Shown piece after piece: positions 30,801 to 39,621 of a stretch of DNA of 64,000 nucleotides (positions are counted from its first letter, which is position 1; the number at the start of each line of letters is the position of its first letter). The notes below the pieces were generated by a model. The model ran no database searches. It saw only the letters and a list, made by a program, of their open reading frames with translations, and had not been told where the DNA came from. The stretch covers positions 939,136-1,003,135 of the forward strand of contig NZ_JAAZUH010000002.1 of the NCBI RefSeq assembly GCF_013185915.1, in the 5' to 3' direction. The DNA is from Stenotrophomonas bentonitica (GTDB lineage Bacteria > Pseudomonadota > Gammaproteobacteria > Xanthomonadales > Xanthomonadaceae). The position numbers were made by a program, and so were the translations under genes.

Positions 30801-33568
30801 CAGTTGTCCTCCTTCTCAAGACTCAGCTCAAAAGTCATGCCATCAGGCAGCTTCTTGAGCAGTTCCTTGAGTTGCGCGCCCGTAATCTGCGTGTTTTGGC
30901 CAGCAGACACCTTGATCGAGACTTCTGCCACAGGCGTGGCCGGGCCAATGCCCCAGCCTTCGAGCTTGCCGATTAGGTTGAGCGGTGAGGTTGGCGGGTT
31001 AGAGAGCGGGGTGCGTGATTTGGCGGTGGTACTTGTGCCACCACCAAAGATGTCGCCGCCATTCGGCGATGTGCCACCGCCGGGAGTGTTGTCGCCACCG
31101 GAAGGGGTGACGGGCGGAGTGGTAGTGCCGCCACCAAAAGTATCGCCGCCCGATCCACCGTTGCCGCCTGCAGGCGGCTGCGGCGCGGGTGGCGGGGTGC
31201 CTCCGGTCGCGAGCACCGCCGAGGGTTCCATCAGGAACACTTCATCAAGCTGACGCCCCGTGTAGGAGAGTTTGGGGCGCAAGCGCCGCCATGCAGTTTC
31301 CTCGTCCTCGCCCGCGTGGGTTTGAAGGTGCTCCAGATTGCGCAGGTTGATGGCGATCTTGCCGCGCGCGCACAAGCGCAGGATGCGTTCCTTCATCGCG
31401 GTTTCCCCCAGCCAGGGGATGCAATCCTGACCCGCAGGGCGAGGCTCTTGCAGTTCACGCAGCAGCTTGCCGAGGGGGGCGTTCTCCGAGGCGGCTTCTA
31501 GAACAAGGTCTTCGAAATCCTCGGGAACAAAGAGGTCGTTGGTCAGGGTTTCTTCGATGCCCTCGGGGATTTGAGCACCTTGCTTTTTCAGGTGCTCGAC
31601 ACTGAACAGGGATTGCTGCGGGTTCTGGTGGTCATAGCGGTGCAGGATGGCAAACCGATCGAAGCGCTTCTTCAGGTTCTCGCGCAGCGTGCCTTCAAAT
31701 TCCTTATGAAGTTTCTTGTATTCGGGGTTCTGCCCACTCCATTCCTGCGCCTTCATTTCGGCGCGGGCAAGGATGAGGAGGTCGCGGTCCTGAAAGGCGT
31801 TGGTGGAGCCGGCACGGGGCAACAAGAAGCGAATGGTGTTGCGGCGCTTTTGCAGGTGGTCCTTGAGCCAGCGGCCCAGTGTCTGATCCATTTTTTCCGG
31901 CTCTTCTGGCAGCACCAAAATGGGCAGCCGGTCATCCCAGCGCTCCGGCTGCTCGGCTTCGTCGAGCGATGTCCACGGATCGTTCTGCCACGATTTTGGC
32001 AGGGCAATCACTCGGAAGGTTTTAGCGACCTCATCGCTGCCTCCGATGACGTAGCGCACCTGCTTGGCAAGCTGCACCTGATCGGAACCATCGGTGAACA
32101 GTTTGTCATTGCGCGCGCAGGCCATCAACTTGGCGCGGGGGTTTTCTTCCTCGCGGAAGACCAACCTCGGGCCATCCTGGTGAATGTTGAAGCTGTTCTC
32201 GACAATGGTCGCCAGTTCGACCTGAAAGGCATTGACATCTACCGGCTTGCTGCGGGTGATGTCCACCTGCAACGTGGCCGGATCGGCCCCGGCAAGATTG
32301 CCGACGGCGATGGAGCGCAGCCACAGTGCGCTCAGGATTTCTTGCAGGTGTGGGGCAAGGTTGCCGTGGTCGTACACCGCCTCCGTCACCGAAATGATGT
32401 TGTGCTGCGCTTTTTCGCGCAGGGTGCGGTGGTGTTCGTTGGACACTGAATCCAGCAGTGCTCCAATGCCCGAGGCATCGTCATCCAGCCGGAAATCAGC
32501 CGCAGTGAGCACAGGCACCGCTTCGCCCCGGCTCTTGTAGAGGTTGGCCAGGATGCGAATCATGTCGCGCGTTTCTTGCGCATCCGTGGCGATCAGCACC
32601 TGTTCCTCAAGCAGGCGCAGCAAGTGCGGTGCGTAAGGCCAGGACTCGGTGAATTCACGGCGCTTGCGATCCTGCTCGGCGGGCGGCACATCCAGCAGGC
32701 GGAAGTATTCGGAGACGTGTTGTGCAACCAGCGATTCGATGGTGCCGTCTGCAATCTGCAGACGGTTGTCGAACAGGCGATGCAACAGCATCCGCCGCCG
32801 ATCCTGCTGGATACGCTCGGCATTGCCTCCCGCCTTGAAGTCGATAGCCACTGGGTTGACGCGGTGCACCTGCTGGTAAGCATCGCTGCCGCCATTGCGC
32901 ACGGAGATCACCAACACCAGTAGGTCGGGGCGCTCTTTGGCGATCTCCGACAGGATCTGGATGAAGTTGAACGCCCATTGCTTCCAGGGGTACTGCTTGG
33001 TATTGGTCAGGCCGTCGTACCAAGTCTGGAATTCGTCGAGGAGGAGCATCGCAGGCCGATGCTCAAGCAGCTCGATGATGAGCTTGTCCGAGGGGATGTC
33101 GGTCTTGGCCGCTCCCATGCCTTCCCACTTGCCTTTGATGAATTCGCCGCGCGGATGGCGCTCGAACAGCAGGTCCCACAGGAATTTATAGCGTTGCCTG
33201 TGCAGGCTCTCGCCAATGACCAACATGCCATCGCGCAGTGCGATCTTGCCGATGCTGGGGTCACCCAACGTGCTTGACCAGGAGTTGAGCCATGCGCCCG
33301 TCGATGCGGCATCGTTGACTGCGTGGTAGAGCGCTGCCATCAAGTGCGACTTACCCAGGCCGCGCTCGCCGATCACGACCACTGGCCGCCCTTGGTTGGG
33401 GCCAACGGCTTCGATGCCCTCCAGTAGATCGTGGGTGGGATAGGTGATCTCCAAGAATGCCTGTGCGGCGATCTGGGTAGCACCCGTGTTCGAGTCGTTG
33501 GAAAGCTCAATGGCCGTCCCTTTGAGGCGCTTGCCCCGAAACTCATCCCGAAGAGTCAATCCAAGCAT
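30800..33568 (-). CDS. DUF499 family AAA+-like ATPase
   Basis: A 922-residue COG1483/DUF499 ATPase comparable to BREX BrxC/PglY. Walker A GERGLGKS (67-74), Walker B AMLLLDEFQTW (Asp/Glu 178-179), then a long helical region with Glu/Arg-rich stretches. A Gly/Thr/Pro linker at about 788-858 contains repeated GGDTFGGGT/GGDIFGGGT units, and a small C-terminal alpha/beta domain of ~65 residues follows (EVSIKVSAGQNTQITGAQLK). It probably forms the ATP-driven scaffold of the complex. The start overlaps the HTH gene stop (TAATG). Confidence 0.92.
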   Translation of the reverse strand: MLGLTLRDEFRGKRLKGTAIELSNDSNTGATQIAAQAFLEITYPTHDLLEGIEAVGPNQGRPVVVIGERGLGKSHLMAALYHAVNDAASTGAWLNSWSSTLGDPSIGKIALRDGMLVIGESLHRQRYKFLWDLLFERHPRGEFIKGKWEGMGAAKTDIPSDKLIIELLEHRPAMLLLDEFQTWYDGLTNTKQYPWKQWAFNFIQILSEIAKERPDLLVLVISVRNGGSDAYQQVHRVNPVAIDFKAGGNAERIQQDRRRMLLHRLFDNRLQIADGTIESLVAQHVSEYFRLLDVPPAEQDRKRREFTESWPYAPHLLRLLEEQVLIATDAQETRDMIRILANLYKSRGEAVPVLTAADFRLDDDASGIGALLDSVSNEHHRTLREKAQHNIISVTEAVYDHGNLAPHLQEILSALWLRSIAVGNLAGADPATLQVDITRSKPVDVNAFQVELATIVENSFNIHQDGPRLVFREEENPRAKLMACARNDKLFTDGSDQVQLAKQVRYVIGGSDEVAKTFRVIALPKSWQNDPWTSLDEAEQPERWDDRLPILVLPEEPEKMDQTLGRWLKDHLQKRRNTIRFLLPRAGSTNAFQDRDLLILARAEMKAQEWSGQNPEYKKLHKEFEGTLRENLKKRFDRFAILHRYDHQNPQQSLFSVEHLKKQGAQIPEGIEETLTNDLFVPEDFEDLVLEAASENAPLGKLLRELQEPRPAGQDCIPWLGETAMKERILRLCARGKIAINLRNLEHLQTHAGEDEETAWRRLRPKLSYTGRQLDEVFLMEPSAVLATGGTPPPAPQPPAGGNGGSGGDTFGGGTTTPPVTPSGGDNTPGGGTSPNGGDIFGGGTSTTAKSRTPLSNPPTSPLNLIGKLEGWGIGPATPVAEVSIKVSAGQNTQITGAQLKELLKKLPDGMTFELSLEKEDN

Positions 33569-33822
33569 TACTTACGCACTCCATCGTTGGTTTGGCCATT
33601 GGCCGCGTGGACACCCTCGCGCGCAGCGTCGAGTCCTTCCAAGGACTGCTGCTTGATCCAGTTGTCAATGTCCGCGCGCGAAAACCGCCACGTCCCTCCA
33701 ACCTTGAAGGCTGGGATTTTTTTGGCCCCGGCCAACCTGTAGATCGTCCGTTCCGTGACCTTCAGGTAGTCGGCTACCTGCCTGATGGTGAGGATTTCGC
33801 CTTCGTTGTTGTCGGTGGGCAT
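33568..33822 (-). CDS. Excisionase-type HTH protein, first gene of the defence operon
   Basis: An 84-residue HTH_17 protein (ILTIRQVADYLKVTERTIYR, then KKIPAFKVGGTWRFSRADID, NWIKQQ). As the promoter-proximal gene it is likely the autoregulator of the defence operon, a common arrangement for controlling costly or toxic systems. ATG 33822 is used; a TTG at 33843 is possible. It overlaps the DUF499 start by 1 nt. A small palindrome CGCAT-CTC-ATGCG lies 67 nt upstream. Confidence 0.85.
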   Translation of the reverse strand: MPTDNNEGEILTIRQVADYLKVTERTIYRLAGAKKIPAFKVGGTWRFSRADIDNWIKQQSLEGLDAAREGVHAANGQTNDGVRK

Positions 33823-33854
33823 CGTGGGTGCCTTGGAGGTCAAACAATGGCAGG

Positions 33855-33901
33855 ATTGTACAAAATTTTCATGTTTGGGTGATAATTACGCATCTCATGC
33901 G
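33855..33901 (-). promoter_or_regulatory. Divergent promoter/operator region of the defence operon
   Basis: The space between the defence operon and the LysR gene is unusually AT-rich. On the minus strand TACAAT (33860-33855) is a good -10 box, with only a weak -35 about 19 nt upstream. CGCAT-CTC-ATGCG (33889-33901) sits near the -35 and could be an operator for the first-gene HTH protein. Inferred from sequence only. Confidence 0.5.
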
Positions 33902-33975
33902 AATTTTTCAAGATTGCTGCCGGTCATAAGGCATACGTGAAGATCGGGCAGGAGGCGTTGGCAAGAGGTAAAGCA

Positions 33976-34920
33976 ATGGAGCTCAGACATCTACGCTGTT
34001 TCCTCGCTGTTGCAGAAGAACTGCACTTTGCCCGTGCAGCCGAGCGGCTGCATATGGAGCAGTCGCCACTGTCGCGCGCCATCAAGGAGTTGGAAGAAGA
34101 ACTGGGCGTGTTGCTGTTTGCCCGTACCACGCGCAGCACGCGGCTGACCCGTGCCGGAACATTGTTTTTGGAGCATGTGCGCCGTGTCTTCGCTGCCTTG
34201 GAACAAGCGCGTGAAAGCGTGAAAGCAGCAGCAAACGGTTTTCATGGGCAGTTGCGCGTGGCCTTGTCGGATGGCATCACGCCGTCGCGCTTGCCGACCT
34301 TGCTGGCGTTGTGTCGCCTAGAAGAACCCGAGGTCGAAATCCGCTTCTTCGAGGTGCCGCTGTCGCAGCAGATCAAAGGGTTGCATGACGATCTGTACGA
34401 CGTAGGGTTTGCCCAATCCGACGAAGTGGGCGACGGCATCGTTGCCATGCCTGCGTGGAGGGACACGCTCATAGTGGCGGTGCCAGCCCGGCACCCGCTG
34501 CTTGCATACAAGCGCATTCCTTTGGAGGAACTTCTGCGCTATCCGCTGGTTCTATGCGATCCACAAGTGTGCGAAGGCCATGCCAAATTCGTTGATCGAG
34601 TGCTGCGTCGGGCTGACATGGAGCCACTGGTTGCGGAGCGGGTCGCATCGTGTGATCTGATGATGGCTCTGGTATCGGCTGGCCTCGCACTTGGGTTTAC
34701 GGGCGCCGCGCGCATCGCCGCCCATCCTGACTCGGGCGTGGTGGCCCGACCGCTGGCTTTGCGTGTGCCGCCGCTGACGACCTACCTGTTGCACGCCGAA
34801 GGTCAGCCGTTCGATGTGCTTGCACGGTTCATTGAGCGTGCGCAGGCCATCGAGTCACCGGAAGCCCCAAGGCCCAAGCCGGGCCATTATTCCGATTCCC
34901 TGGAGGAACCTGCGCCATGA
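33976..34920 (+). CDS. LysR-family regulator (TraR-like of Tn4371-type ICEs)
   Basis: A 314-residue LysR regulator. Winged HTH at residues 1-60 (MELRHLRCFLAVAEELHFAR, AAERLHMEQSPLSRAIKELE), then a periplasmic-binding-protein-like effector domain (LRVALSDGITPSRLPTLLAL; VGFAQSDEVGDGIVAMPAWR). In Tn4371-like ICEs a LysR-type gene precedes traG and is thought to control transfer genes. AGAGG before ATG 33976 supports this start over ATG 33937. It overlaps the EexN gene by 4 nt. Confidence 0.93.
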   Translation: MELRHLRCFLAVAEELHFARAAERLHMEQSPLSRAIKELEEELGVLLFARTTRSTRLTRAGTLFLEHVRRVFAALEQARESVKAAANGFHGQLRVALSDGITPSRLPTLLALCRLEEPEVEIRFFEVPLSQQIKGLHDDLYDVGFAQSDEVGDGIVAMPAWRDTLIVAVPARHPLLAYKRIPLEELLRYPLVLCDPQVCEGHAKFVDRVLRRADMEPLVAERVASCDLMMALVSAGLALGFTGAARIAAHPDSGVVARPLALRVPPLTTYLLHAEGQPFDVLARFIERAQAIESPEAPRPKPGHYSDSLEEPAP

Positions 34921-35195
34921 AAAGGATCATCCCGCTCTTGCTTGCGGCCGCGCTGGCTGCCTGCGGCCAGTCCGAAACGCCTCACAAGGCCAACACATCG
35001 GAAGCGAATATCCCGACGGTGGAAGAACTGGCGGCCAACCCCGACCGGCTCAAGGAACTGCGCCAGCAATGCAAGACAGATCGCCCCAAGCTGGGCGACG
35101 TGCTGTGCAATCGGGTAGCCGAGGCCACGCGCAAGCGGTTCTATGGCGACGGCGAAACCCCATACACGCCACCGAAGGAATCCCCCAAGTTCTGA
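34917..35195 (+). CDS. EexN/TrbK-like entry-exclusion lipoprotein (copy 1)
   Basis: A 92-residue lipoprotein with signal peptide and lipobox LAACGQ, then TVEELAANPDRLKELRQQCK and VAEATRKRFYGDGETPYTP. Entry-exclusion lipoproteins in the outer face of the inner membrane or periplasm reduce redundant conjugation. The block NPDRLKELR.QC.TDR is shared with the second copy at 42810. It is translationally coupled to the LysR gene (ATGA). Confidence 0.82.
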   Translation: MKRIIPLLLAAALAACGQSETPHKANTSEANIPTVEELAANPDRLKELRQQCKTDRPKLGDVLCNRVAEATRKRFYGDGETPYTPPKESPKF

Positions 35196-35431
35196 TTGTT
35201 GGCGGTTCGTCGCATCGTTTTTTTCTTTCTGCTCGACACGCCGCGATGCGCCTGCACTTGCGGCGCTTTTCCTTGGTGCGCCGTCGCGCGCATTCTGTCT
35301 TTTTACTCGACTTTTCTGCCCAAAACGGTCTTTGACCGGCACTGACCCGGCACCGATCCTGACGCCTGCGGCACGCCCTTGTGCCGCTTTTCCCATGAGG
35401 AATCGGCGCAGGAGAAATCGGAGGCCAGGTC

Positions 35432-37450
35432 ATGCAAGGGACGAACGTGCTGTTCGGTCAGATCGCCGTGGTGTTCGGCATCGTCATCGCCGGAGTGTGG
35501 GGCGCCACACAATGGACAGCAGCAGCCCTTGGCTATCAGCTACGCCTTGGCTCGCCCTGGTTCGACTTTCTTGGCACGTCTATCTACCACCCGTGGAAGC
35601 TGTTTGAGTGGTGGTTCTTCTTCGGCGCGTATGCACCGGAGGTGTTCGACACTGGCGGCGCGATTGCCGGCGCCAGTGGCATGGTCGCCGTGTGCGTTGC
35701 CATTGCCATGTCGGTCTGGCGCTCGCGCCAAGCGCGCCTCGTCACCACCTACGGCTCTGCGCGCTGGGCTAACGCGCAGGACATTCGCAAGGCGGGCCTC
35801 ACGCAACCGGCCGGCGTGTTCCTCGGCCAGCACGACCGCCAGTACCTACGGCATGAAGGCCCGGAACACGTCCTGAGCTTCGCGCCCACCCGCTCGGGCA
35901 AGGGCGTGGGCCTGGTGGTGCCCACCTTGTTGAGCTGGCCTGCATCGGCCGTCATCCACGACATCAAGGGCGAGAACTGGCAGATCACCGCCGGCTGGCG
36001 ATCACGCTTCTCACATTGCCTGCTGTTCAACCCGACCGATGCGAAGTCGGCGGCCTACAACCCGCTGCTGGAGGTACGGCGCGGCGCGCATGAAGTGCGC
36101 GACGTGCAGAACATCGCGGACATTCTGGTTGATCCCGAAGGTGCGTTGGAGAAGCGCAACCATTGGGAGAAGACCAGCCACGCGCTGCTGGTCGGCGCCA
36201 TCCTGCATGTGCTCTACGCCGGCAAGGACAAGACGCTGCGCGGCGTCGCCAACTTCCTCTCCGATCCGGCCAGCCCGTTCGAGCTGACCTTGCACCGGAT
36301 GATGACCACGCCGCACCTCGTGAATGCGGAAGGTGGTGGCCCGCATCCTGTCGTCGCATCGGCGGCGCGCGAAGTGCTCAACAAGTCGGACAACGAGCGT
36401 TCCGGCGTGTTGAGCACCGCTATGTCGTTCCTCGGCCTGTACCGCGATCCCACGGTGGCCGAAGTCACCTCGCGTTGCGATTGGCGCATCGCTGACCTGA
36501 TCGCTGCCGAGCATCCGGTATCGCTGTACCTCGTGGTGCCGCCTTCGGACATTTCGCGGACGAAGCCGCTCATTCGCCTGATCCTCAATCAGATCGGGCG
36601 GCGGCTGACCGAATCGCTCGATGGCTCCGACGGCATCGAGCGCCGCCACAAGCTGCTGCTGATGCTCGACGAGTTTCCGGCGCTGGGGCGCCTGGACTTC
36701 TTCGAGACGGCGCTGGCCTTCATGGCCGGCTACGGCATCCGCAGCTTCCTCATCGCGCAGTCGCTCAATCAGATCGACAAAGCCTACGGCCAGAACCATT
36801 CGATCCTCGACAACTGCCATGTGCGCGTGACGTTCGCCACCAACGACGAGCGCACCGCCAAGCGGATTTCCGAGACGCTGGGCACGGCCACCGAGCTGCG
36901 CGCCCAGCGCAACTACGCGGGCCACCGGCTCGCGCCGTGGCTGGGCCACCTGATGGTGTCGCGCCAAGAAACCGCGCGCCCGCTGCTGACGCCGGGCGAA
37001 GTCATGCAGCTTCCGCCTGACGAGGCCGTGGTGATGGTGTCCAGCGTGGCGCCGATCAAGGCGAAGAAGCTGCGCTACTACGCGGACGCCAATTTCAAGC
37101 GTCGCGTGCTGCCACCGCCCGTGCTGGCGGACGGGCAGTACGCCGACGCGCCGCCATTGCGGCCCGACGACTGGAGCGGTTTGGCGATTCCCGCCGTGCC
37201 CACCGCACCGGCCGCGGCATCCGCTGATGGCCTGGAGACCTTGGGTTCGGTCGACGACGGCGGCCCGCGCCGCCAGCCCGAGCTTTCCGAAACCGTTGCC
37301 TACGACCCCGAACTGGCCGCGCCTGCGGCCGACCTTGGGCTGCTCGATGACGACGACCTGCCGCTTCTCCTTCCTCGCCAGCTCGATCCAGCCATGCAGC
37401 GCACGGCCCGGCTGGCTTCCCTCGACCCCAACGACGGAATCGAGCTATGA
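35432..37450 (+). CDS. traG: TraG/VirD4 type IV coupling protein
   Basis: A 672-residue ATPase that brings the relaxosome to the secretion channel. Two N-terminal membrane segments (about 1-30 and 65-95), Walker A PTRSGKGVG (~residues 153-161), Walker B LLLMLDEFPALG (~residue 410) and the C-terminal QVSLxQ-like region ERTAKRISETLGTATELRAQ. GGAGG before the ATG sets the start. It is the first gene of the long transfer operon with overlapping starts and stops. Confidence 0.96.
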   Translation: MQGTNVLFGQIAVVFGIVIAGVWGATQWTAAALGYQLRLGSPWFDFLGTSIYHPWKLFEWWFFFGAYAPEVFDTGGAIAGASGMVAVCVAIAMSVWRSRQARLVTTYGSARWANAQDIRKAGLTQPAGVFLGQHDRQYLRHEGPEHVLSFAPTRSGKGVGLVVPTLLSWPASAVIHDIKGENWQITAGWRSRFSHCLLFNPTDAKSAAYNPLLEVRRGAHEVRDVQNIADILVDPEGALEKRNHWEKTSHALLVGAILHVLYAGKDKTLRGVANFLSDPASPFELTLHRMMTTPHLVNAEGGGPHPVVASAAREVLNKSDNERSGVLSTAMSFLGLYRDPTVAEVTSRCDWRIADLIAAEHPVSLYLVVPPSDISRTKPLIRLILNQIGRRLTESLDGSDGIERRHKLLLMLDEFPALGRLDFFETALAFMAGYGIRSFLIAQSLNQIDKAYGQNHSILDNCHVRVTFATNDERTAKRISETLGTATELRAQRNYAGHRLAPWLGHLMVSRQETARPLLTPGEVMQLPPDEAVVMVSSVAPIKAKKLRYYADANFKRRVLPPPVLADGQYADAPPLRPDDWSGLAIPAVPTAPAAASADGLETLGSVDDGGPRRQPELSETVAYDPELAAPAADLGLLDDDDLPLLLPRQLDPAMQRTARLASLDPNDGIEL

Positions 37451-37911
37451 GCCACTACCGCCTCAACCTGTTCATCCAGCCGGAGCACGCCAAGCGCCTG
37501 GACGAACTGGCCGCCAAGAAAGGCGTGTCCAAGTCGTCCATCGTCGCGGCGGCGCTCGCATCGTGGCTGTCGCCCGATGCCGCCGACCAGCGCGAGGCGG
37601 CCATCGCCAAGCGACTTGATCGCCTGTCGCGGCAGGCCGAGCGCATGGAGCGCGACCAGAACATTCAGATCGAAACGCTGGCGCTGTTCATCCGCTACTA
37701 CCTGACCGTCAGCACGCCAGTTCCCGAAGCGCACCAAGAGGCCGCGCGCGCCCAAGGCAAGGCGCGCTTCGAGCAATTCGTGGAGCAGTTGGGCCGCCAC
37801 CTGCTGCGTGGGCGCAGCCTGGTGCGCGACGTGGTGGAGGAACTGCATCCCGATCCGATGCGGATGGAGGACGCGGCGGCAGCCGCGCAAGCGCAGGAGC
37901 GTGCGTCATGA
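37447..37911 (+). CDS. Ribbon-helix-helix (CopG-like) transfer-operon protein
   Basis: A 154-residue protein with an N-terminal RHH domain (YRLNLFIQPEHAKRLDELAA, KKGVSKSSIVAAALASWL), a helical middle (REAAIAKRLDRLSRQAERME) and an Ala/Glu-rich tail. Its position between traG and trbB is standard in Tn4371-like ICEs. It may be an accessory relaxosome or regulatory DNA-binding protein. ATGA overlaps occur at both ends. Confidence 0.88.
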   Translation: MSHYRLNLFIQPEHAKRLDELAAKKGVSKSSIVAAALASWLSPDAADQREAAIAKRLDRLSRQAERMERDQNIQIETLALFIRYYLTVSTPVPEAHQEAARAQGKARFEQFVEQLGRHLLRGRSLVRDVVEELHPDPMRMEDAAAAAQAQERAS

Positions 37912-38960
37912 GCGCCGTTCCGCAGTCCATGAGCGCCACGTCGCTCGACCGCCGCATCCAGATGCTGCGCACAGCGATGGGGCCGCTGATCGCCGCCGCG
38001 CTTGAAGACCCGGATGTGGTGGAAATCATGCTCAACCCGGATCGCACCCTGTGGATCGACCGGCTTTCTTCGGGCCGCGCGCCGATGGGCGTGGAGATGC
38101 CCGAAGCCGATGGGGAACGGATCATCCGCCTCGTGGCCGCCCACGTCGGCGCGGAGGTGCATCGCGGCCAGCCGCTGCTGTCCGCCGAGCTGCCCGAAAC
38201 CGGCGAACGCTTCGAGGGCATCTTGCCCCCGGCGGCACCGGGGCCGGCCTTCGCGCTGCGCAAGCGCGCTATCGGCGTGATCCCGCTGGACCGGTACGTC
38301 GTGGACGGAATGATGTCCGCCGCCCAAGCGGGCTTTCTGGTGCGCGCAGTGCGCGAGCGGCAGAACGTCCTGATCGCGGGGGCCACTAGCAGCGGCAAGA
38401 CCACGCTCGCCAATGCTTTGCTCGCCGAAATCGCTGCCACGGGCGACCGCGTGCTGGTGCTCGAAGACACGGTGGAACTGCAATGCGCGGCCCGCGACCA
38501 CGTTCCGTTGCGCACGCGCGCGGGAGTGGTGTCCATGACCGAGCTGGTGCGCTCGTCCATGCGCCTGCGGCCTGATCGCGTCGTCGTTGGCGAGGTGCGC
38601 GGTGCCGAGGCGCTGGATCTCATCAAGGTGTGGGGCACCGGCCATCCGGGCGGCATCGCCACCATCCACGCCGGCTCTGCGCTCGGCGCGCTGCTGCGCC
38701 TGGAGCAACTGATTCTCGAAGTGGCGGTGAATCCGCCCCGTGCGCTGATCGCCGAGGCGGTCAACGTGGTGATTCACATCGCCGGGCGTGGACGTAAGCG
38801 CCGCATCGAGAGCATCGCCCGCGTCGTTGGCTTCGACGGCGTGGGCTACCAACTAGCGGATGCGCTGGAAACGCCGTTTCCCGAGCTGCCGCCACTTTCC
38901 GATGCCGCACCCGCTGCGGCGACTTCCCCATCCCCTCACTCACTTGGAGAACTGCCATGA
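37908..38960 (+). CDS. trbB: TrbB conjugal transfer ATPase (VirB11)
   Basis: A 350-residue VirB11-type secretion ATPase, hexameric at the cytoplasmic face of the channel. N-terminal domain DPDVVEIMLNPDRTLWIDRL; Walker A AGATSSGKTTLA (~157-168); Asp box LVLEDTVELQC; Walker B-like MRLRPDRVVVGEVRGAEALD; His box GTGHPGGIATIHAGSALGAL. A normal-length family member, coupled to its neighbours by ATGA overlaps. Confidence 0.96.
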   Translation: MSAVPQSMSATSLDRRIQMLRTAMGPLIAAALEDPDVVEIMLNPDRTLWIDRLSSGRAPMGVEMPEADGERIIRLVAAHVGAEVHRGQPLLSAELPETGERFEGILPPAAPGPAFALRKRAIGVIPLDRYVVDGMMSAAQAGFLVRAVRERQNVLIAGATSSGKTTLANALLAEIAATGDRVLVLEDTVELQCAARDHVPLRTRAGVVSMTELVRSSMRLRPDRVVVGEVRGAEALDLIKVWGTGHPGGIATIHAGSALGALLRLEQLILEVAVNPPRALIAEAVNVVIHIAGRGRKRRIESIARVVGFDGVGYQLADALETPFPELPPLSDAAPAAATSPSPHSLGELP

Positions 38961-39340
38961 CGCAGATAACCATTCCTGCTTTCCGTTTTTCTGCAAATCC
39001 GGCATTGCGTCTTGGGCGGCTGCGCTGCCTGGCCCGTCCTGCGGGGCAAGGGCTGTTGCTGGCCGCGCCGCTGCTGTTCCTGGCCGGAACCGCGCAGGCC
39101 GCCGGTTCCTCAATGCCATGGGAAGGCCCGCTGCAATCCATCCTCGAATCCATCCAGGGGCCGGTGGCGCGCATCGTCGCGGTCATCATCATCATCGCCA
39201 CTGGCCTCGCGCTCGCGTTTGGCGACACGTCGGGCGGCTTTCGCAAGCTGATTCAGATCGTGTTCGGCTTGTCCATCGCCTTCGCCGCGTCCTCGTTCTT
39301 CCTGTCGTTCTTTTCGTTCTCGGGCGGGGCTGTCGTATGA
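38957..39340 (+). CDS. trbC: TrbC pilin precursor (VirB2)
   Basis: A 127-residue prepilin. Long signal peptide with hydrophobic core GLLLAAPLLFLAGTAQA and a predicted cut near AQA-AGSS, then two membrane helices (VAVIIIIATGLALAF; LSIAFAASSFFLSFFSF). It is probably trimmed and cyclised by TraF as in IncP plasmids. It forms the conjugative pilus. Confidence 0.94.
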   Translation: MTQITIPAFRFSANPALRLGRLRCLARPAGQGLLLAAPLLFLAGTAQAAGSSMPWEGPLQSILESIQGPVARIVAVIIIIATGLALAFGDTSGGFRKLIQIVFGLSIAFAASSFFLSFFSFSGGAVV

Positions 39341-39609
39341 GCGGCCCGGACATTTTCGCGGATGGCTTCGAGGTGCCACTGCATCGCTCGCTGACCGAGC
39401 CAATTCTGCTGGGCGGTGCGCCGCGCACCGTGGCGATCGCCAACGGCACGCTGGCAGCCGCCGTCGGTCTGGGCCTGCAACTGTGGATTCCCGGTGTGGT
39501 GCTCTGGATCGTCGGCCATTCGCTGGCGGTGTGGGGTGCGCGCGTCGATCCGCAGTTCATGGCCGTGTTCGCCCGGCACATCAAGCACCGCCCGCTGCTG
39601 GATGTGTGA
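39337..39609 (+). CDS. trbD: TrbD (VirB3-like)
   Basis: A 90-residue inner-membrane protein (VPLHRSLTEPILLGGAPRTV, AIANGTLAAAVGLGLQLWIP, GVVLWIVGHSLAVWGAR). The paired helices and the LT.PxLLGG motif are typical VirB3/TrbD. It overlaps trbC by 4 nt and stops 12 nt before trbE. Confidence 0.93.
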   Translation: MSGPDIFADGFEVPLHRSLTEPILLGGAPRTVAIANGTLAAAVGLGLQLWIPGVVLWIVGHSLAVWGARVDPQFMAVFARHIKHRPLLDV

Positions 39610-39621
39610 GGGGATGCCACG

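Noticed and set aside
19081..33822. Calling the defence operon DISARM or a standard BREX type
   Set aside because: No DrmB (DUF1998), DrmC (phospholipase D), BrxA, BrxB, BrxF or BrxL could be identified, and SIR2 and HerA are not standard members. The parts resemble type 3 BREX but the set does not match.
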